Source: DAIPXZ01 sp036782995
Lineage (GTDB): Bacteria > Bacillota > Clostridia > Saccharofermentanales > Saccharofermentanaceae
NCBI GenBank assembly: GCA_036782995.1
Contig: DAIPXZ010000003.1
Coordinates: 124,001-188,000 of the forward strand
Reading direction: 5' to 3'
Length of the DNA stretch: 64,000 bases
Made by a program: the position numbers and the translations under genes. Positions 17,460 to 25,978 of this stretch are shown here, one piece after another. Numbering within the stretch: the stretch's first letter is position 1; every line of letters starts with the position of its first letter. The notes under the pieces are model-generated. The model saw only the letters and a program-made list of their open reading frames with translations, did no database searches and was not told the origin of the DNA.

Positions 17460-18368
17460 ATGAGTAAAATCAAGGACCTATTTTCTACACCACGGAAAGG
17501 CATTATGACCTCCATCATTATTCTTGCTGTATTGGCTGTTTTCGGAATTGGAACGGCATTTGCAGTTGAAGGTGTAGCGGAAAGTCAATCAATCGGAAAA
17601 AATAGTGCAGAAAGCCGGGCTTTTTCCGACGCTGGGATTGACGCAAATGATGCAATCGTCTCTCGGACAGAGTTTGAGCGTGAAGATGGTCAGTATGTTT
17701 ACGAGATTGAATTCCATGCAAATGGTGTTGAATATGATTACATCATTAACGCCGACGACGGTGCCATCATTGAAAAGGAGACGGAGGGGCAGCCAGCCAC
17801 ATCACAACCGAGCGAGCAAGGCACGACTCCCACGGAGACCACATCACGACCGAGCACCCAAGAAACGTCTCCTACAGAAGCCAATTTAATCACGGCAGAG
17901 CAAGCCAAAGAGATTGCTTTACAGCACGCAATGCTCTCCACTAATGAAGTCACCTTTATTCGTTCCGAATTAGATTATGATGATGGCGTGCAGATTTATG
18001 AAATTGAATTCTACAAGGATAATGTAGAATATGACTATGAAATCGATGCTGCAACGGGTAGCATACTCAGCTACGATTTTGACGCAGAACACTATCAACC
18101 AGAACCGACGCAAAGTACACCATCGCAAAGCGTACCGACACCCAGCAACGACAGTACATATATCGGCGTGGACCAGGCAAAGAGCATTGCCGTATCTCAT
18201 GCAGGGCTATTTGTATCTGATGTTTCATTCTTAAAAGCCAAGCTTGAAAATGACGACGGTCGCGCAGAATACGAAATAGAGTTTTGCAGAAACGGAATCG
18301 AATACGAATACACAATTGATGCCATAAGCGGCAGTATTCTAGAGTACGATTCGGAGTATGATGACTAA
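17460..18368 (+). CDS. Secreted or anchored protein with three PepSY domains
   Basis: A 302-aa protein with an N-terminal membrane segment (about residues 18-36, TSIIILAVLAVFGIGTAFA) that is a signal or anchor. Three PepSY-like units follow, each ending in a variant of YEIEF-x5-EYDY-x-I-x-A-x2-G-x-I (about residues 60-105, 145-205, 225-300), separated by Pro/Thr/Ser-rich linkers. PepSY domains are often inhibitory or binding modules outside the cell. Gene order after a kinase, and the shared operator, suggest it is the regulated output or a feedback partner of the sensor. ATG at 17460 has AAAGGAGG before it. Confidence 0.85.
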   Translation: MSKIKDLFSTPRKGIMTSIIILAVLAVFGIGTAFAVEGVAESQSIGKNSAESRAFSDAGIDANDAIVSRTEFEREDGQYVYEIEFHANGVEYDYIINADDGAIIEKETEGQPATSQPSEQGTTPTETTSRPSTQETSPTEANLITAEQAKEIALQHAMLSTNEVTFIRSELDYDDGVQIYEIEFYKDNVEYDYEIDAATGSILSYDFDAEHYQPEPTQSTPSQSVPTPSNDSTYIGVDQAKSIAVSHAGLFVSDVSFLKAKLENDDGRAEYEIEFCRNGIEYEYTIDAISGSILEYDSEYDD

Positions 18369-18403
18369 TTTCTTCTACATACATTACGAAGACATGAAAA
18401 ACA

Positions 18404-18440
18404 GGCTCTAGCCTTATGGTTAGAGCCCGTTTCTTGTTCT
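18404..18440 (+). terminator. Terminator after the PepSY gene
   Basis: GGCTCTAGCC (18404-18413), loop TTAT, GGTTAGAGCC (18418-18427), then a T-rich run. Confidence 0.8.
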
Positions 18441-18531
18441 TTCTGGGTTTACGGTTATCCAGAAGCTTCCTTGTGGTTAACCGTTTACACTATGTCAGCA
18501 AGTACCGACTGTGTTCAGGTAATGTATAGAA

Positions 18532-18840
18532 TTAGATGCTGTCGTGCTCGACAACTGGCAAATCAGCGATTTGCTGTGTCAATTCTTCAATGGCCTCGCG
18601 GTATTTAGCAAGAACAGCAGAGGAAATTTCCTCTCGAAATTCAGAATTAATCGGGTGTACGATGTCTTTGAATTCCCCGTCTGGTGTACGTCTGCTTGGC
18701 ATGGCAATGAATAAGCCATTGCTTCCCTCGATAACCTTCACGTCGTGCACTACAAATGCATCGTCAAACGTAATCGACACAATCGCCTTCATTTTGCTCT
18801 CAAGCGTAAGCTTACGAATAATGATGCTCGTTATTTTCAT
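18532..18840 (-). CDS. spoVG: SpoVG family RNA/DNA-binding regulator
   Basis: SpoVG, 102 aa, a small nucleic-acid-binding protein involved in sporulation or global post-transcriptional control. Typical segments: MKITSIIIRKL at the N-terminus, AIVSITFDDAFVVHDVKVIEG and MPSRRTPDGEFKDIVHPIN. ATG at 18840 is preferred since GGGGAGG lies just upstream; the ORF extends five codons further. It stands alone between two plus-strand units. Its presence does not by itself prove sporulation. Confidence 0.95.
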   Translation of the reverse strand: MKITSIIIRKLTLESKMKAIVSITFDDAFVVHDVKVIEGSNGLFIAMPSRRTPDGEFKDIVHPINSEFREEISSAVLAKYREAIEELTQQIADLPVVEHDSI

Positions 18841-19028
18841 GATATGCCTCCCCATGTATGCAATTAGGCATTATTTTGCCACAATGCTTACCGAAAAACA
18901 GCATATCACAGCATGTGGTAATTTCACAATATTATATGACAGAAAAATTCGAGAAATATGCATTTTAATGAGAAAAACATGAAAAAAGAGCTTGATATTA
19001 ACATTCTATCCCCACTTTTCCTGTTCTG

Positions 19029-19038
19029 TTGGTATAAT
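19029..19038 (+). promoter_or_regulatory. Extended -10 promoter of murC
   Basis: TTGGTATAAT: TG plus one base before a perfect TATAAT (19033-19038), 34 bases from the start codon; no good -35 box at 17 bases. Confidence 0.6.
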
Positions 19039-19072
19039 ACCATTGGAAAAAATGATAATCGAGGCATATACA

Positions 19073-20539
19073 ATGAATATTGAAGGTCTGAATCCTGGTT
19101 CAAAGATCTATTTCGTGGGCATCGGCGGCATCAGCATGAGCGGTCTGGCCCGCATAGCATATAACTACGGCTATAAGGTCGCCGGCTCTGATGGACATTT
19201 GTCCGAGAGAACCGATGAATTGGTGCAATCCGGTATTCCGGTTTATCAACAAGAAAATGATGCAAATATCATTTCATTTGCTCCTGATCTCGTGGTCTAT
19301 ACGGCCGCTATTCTACCTGGTAATCCCGAATTGACATATTCACGGAATCGAGGCATCACGACAGTCGAACGATCTGTTTTCTTGGGTATGCTAACGAATA
19401 GCTTCAAGGATGTCATCAATATTTCGGGTACACATGGTAAAACGACGACTACCGCAATGGTGACATTGATTCTCATGGAATCCGGCATTCATCCGACAAT
19501 GCATTTAGGTGCGGAGATGCCCGCTTTCAAGAGCAGTGTATATATGGGAAACGGAGACGGACTTTTCGTTTCCGAAGCATGCGAATTTAAGCGCTCGTTT
19601 TTAGAATTTCGTTCCACAGTCGCTTGTATCACCAATATCGATTACGATCATGTAGATTGCTATAAAGATATTGACGAAGTTATCGAAGCATTTGCGAAAT
19701 TTTCGGAAAAGATTACCCCGAATGGATATCTTGTCGTATCTGCAAATGATAAGAATATTGAGAAGGCACTTTCATTAATGCCCGCATACCGCGAAGCTCT
19801 CTCTCTTCCGATGCCGACTGTCATCACGACGGGTGTCGAAGGTGAGCTTTCCGATGATTTCACTAAAGAACCAGATTTCTATGCGACGCATGTCGTTTTT
19901 GAAAATGGCTTAGCGCACTTTGATGTTATGCATGATGGCAAGCTTTTCACGCATATCGAATTGAAAATCCCGGGAACACATAATGTGCGCAACGCCTTGA
20001 ATGCGATAGCTTGTGCCTCGTTGCTCGGTGCTTCGCCAAAGGCGGCGCATGATGCATTGGCATCTTTTACCGGCGCTGACGGACGATTCACCTACAAGGG
20101 TATTTATCACGGCGCGGCCATCATTACAGATTATGCACATCATCCGAGTGCGACCAAGGCAACATTGGAAGCGGCTTCAAATATGGATTTCAAACATATA
20201 TGGGTGGTCTATCAGCCATTGACATATAATCGAGTGGAGGCTCTTTTCAATGACTACGTAGCGGCATTAGTGCCTTGCGAACGTGTACTCTTTTCAGAAA
20301 TATTCACGGACCGCGAGAATGTTGAAAACCAGAAGATTTCGTCGAAAGACATCGTTGCTTCCATCAATGAACAAGGTGGAAACGCAGAGTTTTTTGCTTC
20401 AAAGGAAGACATCATAGAAGCCTTGAATGCATGCGTTCACGAAGGCGATTTGATATTGATTCTCGGACCGGAAGATATTCGCGCATTGGGCGACCGTCTG
20501 GCCGCTATCGAAAAAGAAAAAGCTGGAGTTTCTGTATGA
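19073..20539 (+). CDS. murC: UDP-N-acetylmuramate--L-alanine ligase
   Basis: MurC (488 aa), the first ATP-dependent Mur ligase of peptidoglycan precursor synthesis. It has the N-terminal Rossmann motif FVGIGGISMSGLA, the ATP loop ISGTHGKTTT near residue 120, the ITNIDYDHVDCY segment, and TDYAHHPSATKA in the C-terminal domain. ATG at 19073 follows the promoter at 19029-19038, so the upstream in-frame start at 18992 is excluded. The stop overlaps the next start by ATGA. Confidence 0.96.
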   Translation: MNIEGLNPGSKIYFVGIGGISMSGLARIAYNYGYKVAGSDGHLSERTDELVQSGIPVYQQENDANIISFAPDLVVYTAAILPGNPELTYSRNRGITTVERSVFLGMLTNSFKDVINISGTHGKTTTTAMVTLILMESGIHPTMHLGAEMPAFKSSVYMGNGDGLFVSEACEFKRSFLEFRSTVACITNIDYDHVDCYKDIDEVIEAFAKFSEKITPNGYLVVSANDKNIEKALSLMPAYREALSLPMPTVITTGVEGELSDDFTKEPDFYATHVVFENGLAHFDVMHDGKLFTHIELKIPGTHNVRNALNAIACASLLGASPKAAHDALASFTGADGRFTYKGIYHGAAIITDYAHHPSATKATLEAASNMDFKHIWVVYQPLTYNRVEALFNDYVAALVPCERVLFSEIFTDRENVENQKISSKDIVASINEQGGNAEFFASKEDIIEALNACVHEGDLILILGPEDIRALGDRLAAIEKEKAGVSV

Positions 20540-22086
20540 GAAAAGGAAGCACTTTGCAAAAAATCGCATGGGCTTTTCTTGCTATGTCTTTTTTGTGCAT
20601 GGTGTTAACACTTGTCTCCGGGATTGTCCCGAGCATAGAATCGTCTGACGTTCATGTAATTTGCCTTGAAGACGAAGGCGATTCTTTTCCTCGAATGGAT
20701 TACCAAATACTTTTTTCGAATGCCGATATAGAAGCTCATTTCTATGCCAATCGACAATGGTCGGCTGATGACATCCGTGCCAAGGTGACGAAGCTGTGCG
20801 AAAAGGAAGGGGCCACGAGTGTCGTTTTATTCGCTAAGGGTGAAAATGCCTATGCAGCGCTTGAGGCTGCTGTTGATAATTCGATGGTAAGTGATGTGAT
20901 ATTGCTTTCGCCGGTTTTCGACGAAAATGCGAATATGGACCGTTTTGGAATGAATCAACCGAGTGCATCTGTGGCCGTTTTTGACGGCGGATTACCCTAT
21001 GCCCATTCGCTTTATGAGCGCCTTTCGGGTGAAGATACGTTATTTACTCGCGGTATCCAATATCAGGGACTCTTCAGCACGGAATGCTTTATTTCGCCGG
21101 ATGCGACCCGTTATCTATCCGTGACTGACATGGTGGGTAATGCGACGATTGCTTCAGATTTTCACGTGGAAAATCCTGTCGTGCAAACGCAAATCTACGA
21201 CTATTTGCAGCATTATATCAACGAGGAGACCTCCTCCTCGCGACCGACATTTTGGTATTGGATGGGGAAGACCACTGGCGTTTTCTTTGGCATTATTGGC
21301 ATTCTTCTTTTTGCGGCCACAGTACCTAAGCCAAAGAAACGAACAGACGATGCTTCTGGTTCTCGTGCGGATTCACCGACAACAGATGCACCGGCTGCCG
21401 TGACACAAGGGCGGCCAGTGCTCAAAACGCGCCCGATTTCAGAGAAGTACGCGGCCAAATGTATGCATTGTTTTTGGTTTTCCTTATTACTTTCATTTCT
21501 GTTCGGCTGCTTGAGCGTGGTTGCGTTACTGATTGATGTGCGATTCGCCAAACTATCGGTACTTTGTGGTGTTGCATTACCCATCTGGTTTTGCGCGTTG
21601 ATGTCTTGGAAATACATGACGGGCAAATCCGAGAAGAGAAGAGTAAGTCGTAACACGATGATTACGACCTTGATGTTGATTTTTACTATCCTTTCGTTGT
21701 GGCTAATAAATTCCGTATTGTGGAGTGATGCTTGGACTGTCATGCAAGGCGCGATTACCATTATCATCGTTACAATTGTTTCTATTTTCCTTTTTATTGG
21801 AACATGGGTATTAATGCGCATCGACACCAAAATGGACCCGATTTGTGCGGGTACCGGCGTATTCCGAGCCCGAAAATTTATTGCCGTTCGCTTTGTACCG
21901 TTCGTGCCAGTTTTGCTTTTCTCGGTTATAATAGATAAAGGTGCGAGCTTCTTTGACATGATATCGTTGATGTTATTGATTTGTGTTATCGATTTTCTTC
22001 GAATCTTTATTCACAACCAAAGCTCGAAAGAAGCGTTCGCAGCATTTACCTATGCAGGGCTTTTCTTTATGATTATGCTTTTCTAA
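20536..22086 (+). CDS. Polytopic membrane protein with an extracytoplasmic alpha/beta domain
   Basis: Not confidently assigned. In this 516-aa protein an N-terminal helix (about 11-31) is followed by about 220 residues outside the membrane that look like an alpha/beta hydrolase-type fold: a nucleophile-elbow-like LFAKGENAYAAL, then VILLSP and SVAVFDGG. The catalytic Ser is not evident, so it may be a degenerate or binding version. One helix near 255-275, a Pro/Thr/Asp linker, and about six more helices (340-515) complete it. It is translationally coupled to murC and precedes a LacI regulator. Confidence 0.65.
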   Translation: MRKGSTLQKIAWAFLAMSFLCMVLTLVSGIVPSIESSDVHVICLEDEGDSFPRMDYQILFSNADIEAHFYANRQWSADDIRAKVTKLCEKEGATSVVLFAKGENAYAALEAAVDNSMVSDVILLSPVFDENANMDRFGMNQPSASVAVFDGGLPYAHSLYERLSGEDTLFTRGIQYQGLFSTECFISPDATRYLSVTDMVGNATIASDFHVENPVVQTQIYDYLQHYINEETSSSRPTFWYWMGKTTGVFFGIIGILLFAATVPKPKKRTDDASGSRADSPTTDAPAAVTQGRPVLKTRPISEKYAAKCMHCFWFSLLLSFLFGCLSVVALLIDVRFAKLSVLCGVALPIWFCALMSWKYMTGKSEKRRVSRNTMITTLMLIFTILSLWLINSVLWSDAWTVMQGAITIIIVTIVSIFLFIGTWVLMRIDTKMDPICAGTGVFRARKFIAVRFVPFVPVLLFSVIIDKGASFFDMISLMLLICVIDFLRIFIHNQSSKEAFAAFTYAGLFFMIMLF

Positions 22087-22100
22087 GAGGGGGTAGCCAC

Positions 22101-23108
22101 ATGTCGTCGACAATCAAGGATGTTGCCAAGATGGCCGGTGTTTCGATCTCAACAGTATCGAAATATATCAACGGTGGAAATGTTTTGGAGGAGAATCGCT
22201 TGTCCATAGAGAAAGCGGTAAATGACCTTCAATACCAGGTCAACACAGTAGCGCGTGGCATGAAAACCCGTAAGACAATGGCAGTCGGTGTTTTAATCCC
22301 GAGCTTGGCGGATTACTATGGCGTTTCGATTCTTACATCGATTGACCAAGAGCTCTATAACGCGGGATACAGCACCATGATTTGTGATTATTCGCAGACA
22401 GATCCGTCTGGCGCGAAGGATAAAATAGATTTTCTTTTGAACAAACAAGTCGACGGAATTATCATGCAGCCGATTAATTTGAAGGCCTCCGATGTTGAGC
22501 GCGCACAGAAAGAGGGCACGCCAATCGTTTTTGTTGATATGGACGCACCGACGACGCAATTTGATTCCGTCACAATCGATAACGCGGATATTACCTATAA
22601 GATTACCAAGCACTTGATTGAATATGGTCATAACAGAATCGGTCTCATCGGCGGTTTCGAAGGCGTAAGCACCACGGATGATCGTGTCGACGGATATGTG
22701 ACCGCGCTAAAGGAAGCTGGTCTTACCGTGGATAAATCATTGCTACAATTAGAAAGCATTTCCGAAGAATGCGGTTATTGCGGACTAAAGAATCTATGGA
22801 CGATGGAGAATCGGCCGACTGCCGTTTTCACCACCGGTAACGATTTGACAACGGGCGCATTGATGTATGCAAATGAAAAGCACATTCGTATTCCGGATGA
22901 TTTATCCTTTGTTGGATTTGAAAACCAAACCATTGCACGAATCTATAATCCGAATCTGACGATTGGTATTCAGCCGATTCGAAAGATCGGACAAAATAGT
23001 GCGAAAATGCTTATCGAACGCATGAATAACGAATATGACGGACCGGCGCGAAACGTCCGATTGAAGGCCGTCATTGATTATGGTGCATCGGTTAAAAAAC
23101 TCTCTTGA
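22101..23108 (+). CDS. LacI-family transcriptional regulator
   Basis: A 335-aa regulator: N-terminal LacI helix-turn-helix (TIKDVAKMAGVSISTVSKYING) and hinge (VNTVARGMKTRKTMAVGVLIPS), followed by a periplasmic-binding-protein-like effector domain (DGIIMQP, IGLIGG, VFTTGNDLTTGAL, SFVGFENQ). ATG at 22101 follows AGAGGGGG. No sugar operon is adjacent, so its targets are unknown; 12 bases separate it from the preceding membrane-protein gene. Confidence 0.92.
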   Translation: MSSTIKDVAKMAGVSISTVSKYINGGNVLEENRLSIEKAVNDLQYQVNTVARGMKTRKTMAVGVLIPSLADYYGVSILTSIDQELYNAGYSTMICDYSQTDPSGAKDKIDFLLNKQVDGIIMQPINLKASDVERAQKEGTPIVFVDMDAPTTQFDSVTIDNADITYKITKHLIEYGHNRIGLIGGFEGVSTTDDRVDGYVTALKEAGLTVDKSLLQLESISEECGYCGLKNLWTMENRPTAVFTTGNDLTTGALMYANEKHIRIPDDLSFVGFENQTIARIYNPNLTIGIQPIRKIGQNSAKMLIERMNNEYDGPARNVRLKAVIDYGASVKKLS

Positions 23109-23133
23109 CGTATGGAATTCAACGTGTTATTCT
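23105..23133 (+). promoter_or_regulatory. Promoter of rplU-prp-rpmA
   Basis: TTGACG (23105-23110) overlaps the lacI-type stop codon; a 17-base spacer leads to TATTCT (23128-23133). Same hexamers as before rpsF. Confidence 0.7.
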
Positions 23134-23235
23134 ACCACGGTGACCGCATGTGCCGGGCTATTTGAAATGCGCATTTTTTACGAAATGCGATGCCTTGGGT
23201 GATACAGCGAGACTGGAAGAACAGGAGGAAAACAA
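23134..23235 (+). promoter_or_regulatory. Structured leader upstream of rplU
   Basis: About 100 bases of 5' UTR. CGCATTT (23170-23176) pairs with AAATGCG (23183-23189) around a 6-base loop, and the upstream GAAATGCG can compete for the same strand. L21 leaders are known at this position in Bacillota, but I cannot verify the family consensus by eye. Confidence 0.35.
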
Positions 23236-23238
23236 TTC

Positions 23239-23544
23239 ATGTATGCAGTTATTTTGACAGGCGGCAAGCAATATAAGGTTGCTGTCGGAGAAGAAGTCTT
23301 CATCGAGAAACTGGAAGGCGAGGCTGGCGAGAGTGTTACTTTCGATCAAGTATTAGCAATTGCTGATGACGCAGGAATGAAGGCAGGTGCTGATTTGAAG
23401 GCAACTGTTACTGGCGAAATCGTAAAGCAGGGTAAGGCGAAGAAGATTGTCGTATTTAAGTACAAGGCGAAGAAGGGCTATCGTAATAAGAATGGCCACA
23501 GACAGCCTTATACCAGAGTTCGCATTACAGCAATTAATGCTTAA
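23239..23544 (+). CDS. rplU: 50S ribosomal protein L21
   Basis: L21, 101 aa, with MYAVILTGGKQYKVAVGEEVFIEKL at the N-terminus (seen in parts) and the basic C-terminal KAKKGYRNKNGHRQPYT signature. GGAGGAAAAC precedes the ATG. First in the L21-Prp-L27 operon. Confidence 0.97.
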   Translation: MYAVILTGGKQYKVAVGEEVFIEKLEGEAGESVTFDQVLAIADDAGMKAGADLKATVTGEIVKQGKAKKIVVFKYKAKKGYRNKNGHRQPYTRVRITAINA

Positions 23545-23566
23545 TCAACGTGAAGGTGACTTGTAA

Positions 23567-23929
23567 GTGATACATGTTACGATTTGGAAGAATCGCGAAG
23601 ACGAAATTACAGGATTTTCTGTAGAGGGTCACAGCGGGTATGAGGAATCCGGTAAGGATATCATTTGTGCTTCCGTATCGACATTGTTTTACACCGCGGT
23701 GAATGCGCTCGAGGATCAGCTCGGCTGGAAGGATTGTTACCGAATAATTGATGGTGATACTCCATTTACAGAAGTGAAGATGAGAGAGATTGTATCCGCC
23801 GAAGAGAAACAGATTTCCGCAATCATTTTCCGAACAATATGTATCGGACTTACTTCATTACAAGAACAAGTGAATGAAGAATATGGCGGGAAATACTTAC
23901 AAGTAAAGACAAAGAAGAAATCACACTGA
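23567..23929 (+). CDS. prp: Ribosomal-processing cysteine protease Prp
   Basis: Prp (120 aa) cleaves the N-terminal extension of L27. The catalytic His is in VEGHSGYEESGKDI and the Cys in ICASVSTLFYTAVNAL, the conserved H-x(9-11)-C layout. GTG at 23567 with AAGGTGA upstream. It lies between rplU and rpmA, the usual place in Bacillota, and its substrate motif is present in the next gene. Confidence 0.93.
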   Translation: MIHVTIWKNREDEITGFSVEGHSGYEESGKDIICASVSTLFYTAVNALEDQLGWKDCYRIIDGDTPFTEVKMREIVSAEEKQISAIIFRTICIGLTSLQEQVNEEYGGKYLQVKTKKKSH

Positions 23930-23943
23930 ATGGAGGTGTAACA

Positions 23944-24225
23944 ATGCTTAAGATGAATTTACAACTCTTCGCTCATAAGAAGGGAATGGGTTCGACAAAG
24001 AATGGTCGTGACTCGCAATCGAAGCGTCTCGGTGCAAAGAAGGGCGATGGACAGCCTGTTATCGCTGGTAATATCTTGGTAAGACAACGTGGCACAAAGA
24101 TTCACCCTGGTACGAACGTAGGTATCGGTTCTGACGATACTTTGTATTCTCGTGTCGATGGATGCGTGAAGTACGAGCGTATGGGACGTGACAAGAAGAA
24201 GGTTAGCGTTTATCCTGCTGAGTAA
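23944..24225 (+). CDS. rpmA: 50S ribosomal protein L27 with cleavable N-terminus
   Basis: L27 (93 aa). The N-terminus MLKMNLQLFAHKKG contains the LQLF-AHKKG site, at which Prp cleaves after Phe so that the mature protein begins AHKKG and reaches the peptidyl-transferase centre. The rest (STKNGRDSQSKRLG, GNILVRQRGTKIHPG) is typical. GGAGGTG precedes the ATG. Confidence 0.97.
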   Translation: MLKMNLQLFAHKKGMGSTKNGRDSQSKRLGAKKGDGQPVIAGNILVRQRGTKIHPGTNVGIGSDDTLYSRVDGCVKYERMGRDKKKVSVYPAE

Positions 24226-24263
24226 TCAGTATTGGATGACGCGACAATAATCGATAGAACAAT

Positions 24264-24305
24264 GGGCCTATCCTGATAATCACGTATTATCGGTAGGTCC
24301 TTTTT
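24264..24305 (+). terminator. Terminator after rpmA
   Basis: Long imperfect stem from GGGCCTATCC..GATAAT to ATTATCGGTAGGTCC, then TTTTT at 24301-24305. Confidence 0.85.
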
Positions 24306-24343
24306 CGTAACACAACAGTTTTGAAAGATAAAGGGAGAACAAA

Positions 24344-25612
24344 ATGTTTATTGATCATGCCAAGATTCATATCAAGGCCGGCGACGGCGGTAACGGAATG
24401 GTTTCATTTCATACCGAGAAATATGTTACAAACGGTGGCCCGGATGGCGGTGACGGCGGAAAAGGCGGCGATGTCATTATGGAAGCCACGGATGAATTGT
24501 CGACGCTTCACATGTTTCGTTTTAAGAAGAAGTTTGTCGCCGGTGATGGTGAAAAAGGCATGAACCGTAAAATGTACGGTAGAGGTGCAGATGACTTGGT
24601 GATTCCCGTACCCGTTGGCACGGTAGTGACGGATTGTGAAACTGGAAAGGTGATTGCGGATTTTGCCGATAATGGGCAACGTCAGATAATCGCTAAGGGT
24701 GGCCGTGGTGGACAGGGTAATATTCATTACTCGAACTCCATACGTCAAGCCCCAAATTTCGCTCGGGCAGGTATCCCGGGTGAGGAATTCGATTTGCAAG
24801 TTGAATTAAAGCTCATCGCTGATGTTGGACTTGTTGGTTTTCCTAATGCCGGCAAATCAACACTTCTCTCTGTCATCTCCGGAGCGAAACCGAAAATTGC
24901 GAATTACCCATTTACTACCATTGAACCGATGCTCGGTGTCGTAGCCATCGACGATTTTAGTTTTGTTGTGGCTGATATTCCTGGAATTATCGAAGGTGCT
25001 CATACCGGCGCCGGTCTCGGACATGACTTCCTACGTCATGTCGAAAGAACACGTCTTTTGATTCACGTTGTCGACATTTCGGCAGAGGATGGCCGTGATC
25101 CGATTTCGGACTTTGACCAGATTAACGAGGAATTGGCAAAATTCAATCCGCTTTTGGAACTGCGACCGCAAATTGTAGCGGCGAATAAGATTGATCAGGC
25201 GGATGAGGAGACTATTGCTTCTTTTCGAGCAGAAATGGAAAAACGCGGATATGATGTGGTTTTCATGAGTGCAGCCATCGCCGAAGGAACCAAAGAGCTA
25301 GTGCAATTGGTCGCACGTAAGCTAGCGGCATTGCCGAGGACGATTTTGACGGAAGAGACAAAGGAAGAAACAATCTATACTTATGAACCGAAGGAGAAGT
25401 TCACAATTCGGGTCGAAAACAATTGCTACAATGTGGAGGGTAATTGGATTAAGGTGGTTTCGGAGTCGACTAACTTCGATGATCCCGATTCTTTGGCCTA
25501 TTTCCAGCGTACAATCCGCAAGAATGGTGTCATCGATGCACTTGAGAAAGCGGGTATTCAGGAAGGTGACTTAGTTCGCATGTATGAACTGGAATTTGAA
25601 TTCATTCGATAA
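24344..25612 (+). CDS. obgE: GTPase Obg/CgtA
   Basis: Obg GTPase (422 aa) linked to large-subunit ribosome assembly and stress. The Gly-rich Obg domain (residues 1 to about 158; KGGDVIM, GGRGGQGNIHY), G domain with G1 GFPNAGKST, G3 DIPGI and G4 NKID, and the C-terminal OCT domain are all present. AAAGGGAG precedes the ATG. Placement after rplU-prp-rpmA is common in bacteria. Confidence 0.97.
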   Translation: MFIDHAKIHIKAGDGGNGMVSFHTEKYVTNGGPDGGDGGKGGDVIMEATDELSTLHMFRFKKKFVAGDGEKGMNRKMYGRGADDLVIPVPVGTVVTDCETGKVIADFADNGQRQIIAKGGRGGQGNIHYSNSIRQAPNFARAGIPGEEFDLQVELKLIADVGLVGFPNAGKSTLLSVISGAKPKIANYPFTTIEPMLGVVAIDDFSFVVADIPGIIEGAHTGAGLGHDFLRHVERTRLLIHVVDISAEDGRDPISDFDQINEELAKFNPLLELRPQIVAANKIDQADEETIASFRAEMEKRGYDVVFMSAAIAEGTKELVQLVARKLAALPRTILTEETKEETIYTYEPKEKFTIRVENNCYNVEGNWIKVVSESTNFDDPDSLAYFQRTIRKNGVIDALEKAGIQEGDLVRMYELEFEFIR

Positions 25613-25662
25613 TTTGTTTCCATTTTGTACAGAATGCTCGCAATTCATTTACAAATATGCCA

Positions 25663-25690
25663 TAGTTTTTCCTTTATCTATCGATATAAA
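25663..25690 (+). promoter_or_regulatory. Promoter-like element of the rubredoxin gene
   Basis: TAGTTT (25663-25668), 16 bases, TATAAA (25685-25690). The whole stretch to about 25698 nearly repeats that at 15147-15184, with two bases deleted inside the spacer. Confidence 0.5.
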
Positions 25691-25721
25691 GAAATCAGAT
25701 AAAACAAAGGAGGACAGATTA

Positions 25722-25880
25722 ATGGGACAGTTTGTTTGTGACTTATGTGGTTATGTCTATGATCCGGCAGTCGGTGATCCCGATAGCGGCATCGCTCCCG
25801 GAACGGCATTCGAGGATCTACCAGATGATTGGTCATGTCCCGTATGCGGAGCTTCAAAAGAATCTTTTTCCCAAATGTGA
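25722..25880 (+). CDS. Rubredoxin
   Basis: A 52-aa rubredoxin, a one-iron electron carrier of anaerobes, often in oxygen and superoxide defence. The Fe is held by CDLCG and CPVCG; GYVYDPAVGDPDSGIAPGT and FEDLPDDWSCP are the typical middle. ATG at 25722 has AAGGAGG at good spacing; the in-frame upstream start at 25584 lies inside obgE and before the promoter. Monocistronic, closed by a terminator. Confidence 0.97.
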   Translation: MGQFVCDLCGYVYDPAVGDPDSGIAPGTAFEDLPDDWSCPVCGASKESFSQM

Positions 25881-25944
25881 GTTGTGAGTTTCTCTTAGTT
25901 TTGGGGTTTGTAATAAGATTAAAGTCAGAAAAGACAAGAAAGTG

Positions 25945-25978
25945 GCCTTCGTTATTATTAACGAAGGCTTTCTTTTGT
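25945..25978. terminator. Terminator between rubredoxin and the DUF4364 gene
   Basis: GCCTTCGTTA (25945-25954), loop TTAT, TAACGAAGGC (25959-25968), then TTTCTTTTG; A-rich on the other side, so possibly bidirectional for the convergent gene. Confidence 0.85.
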
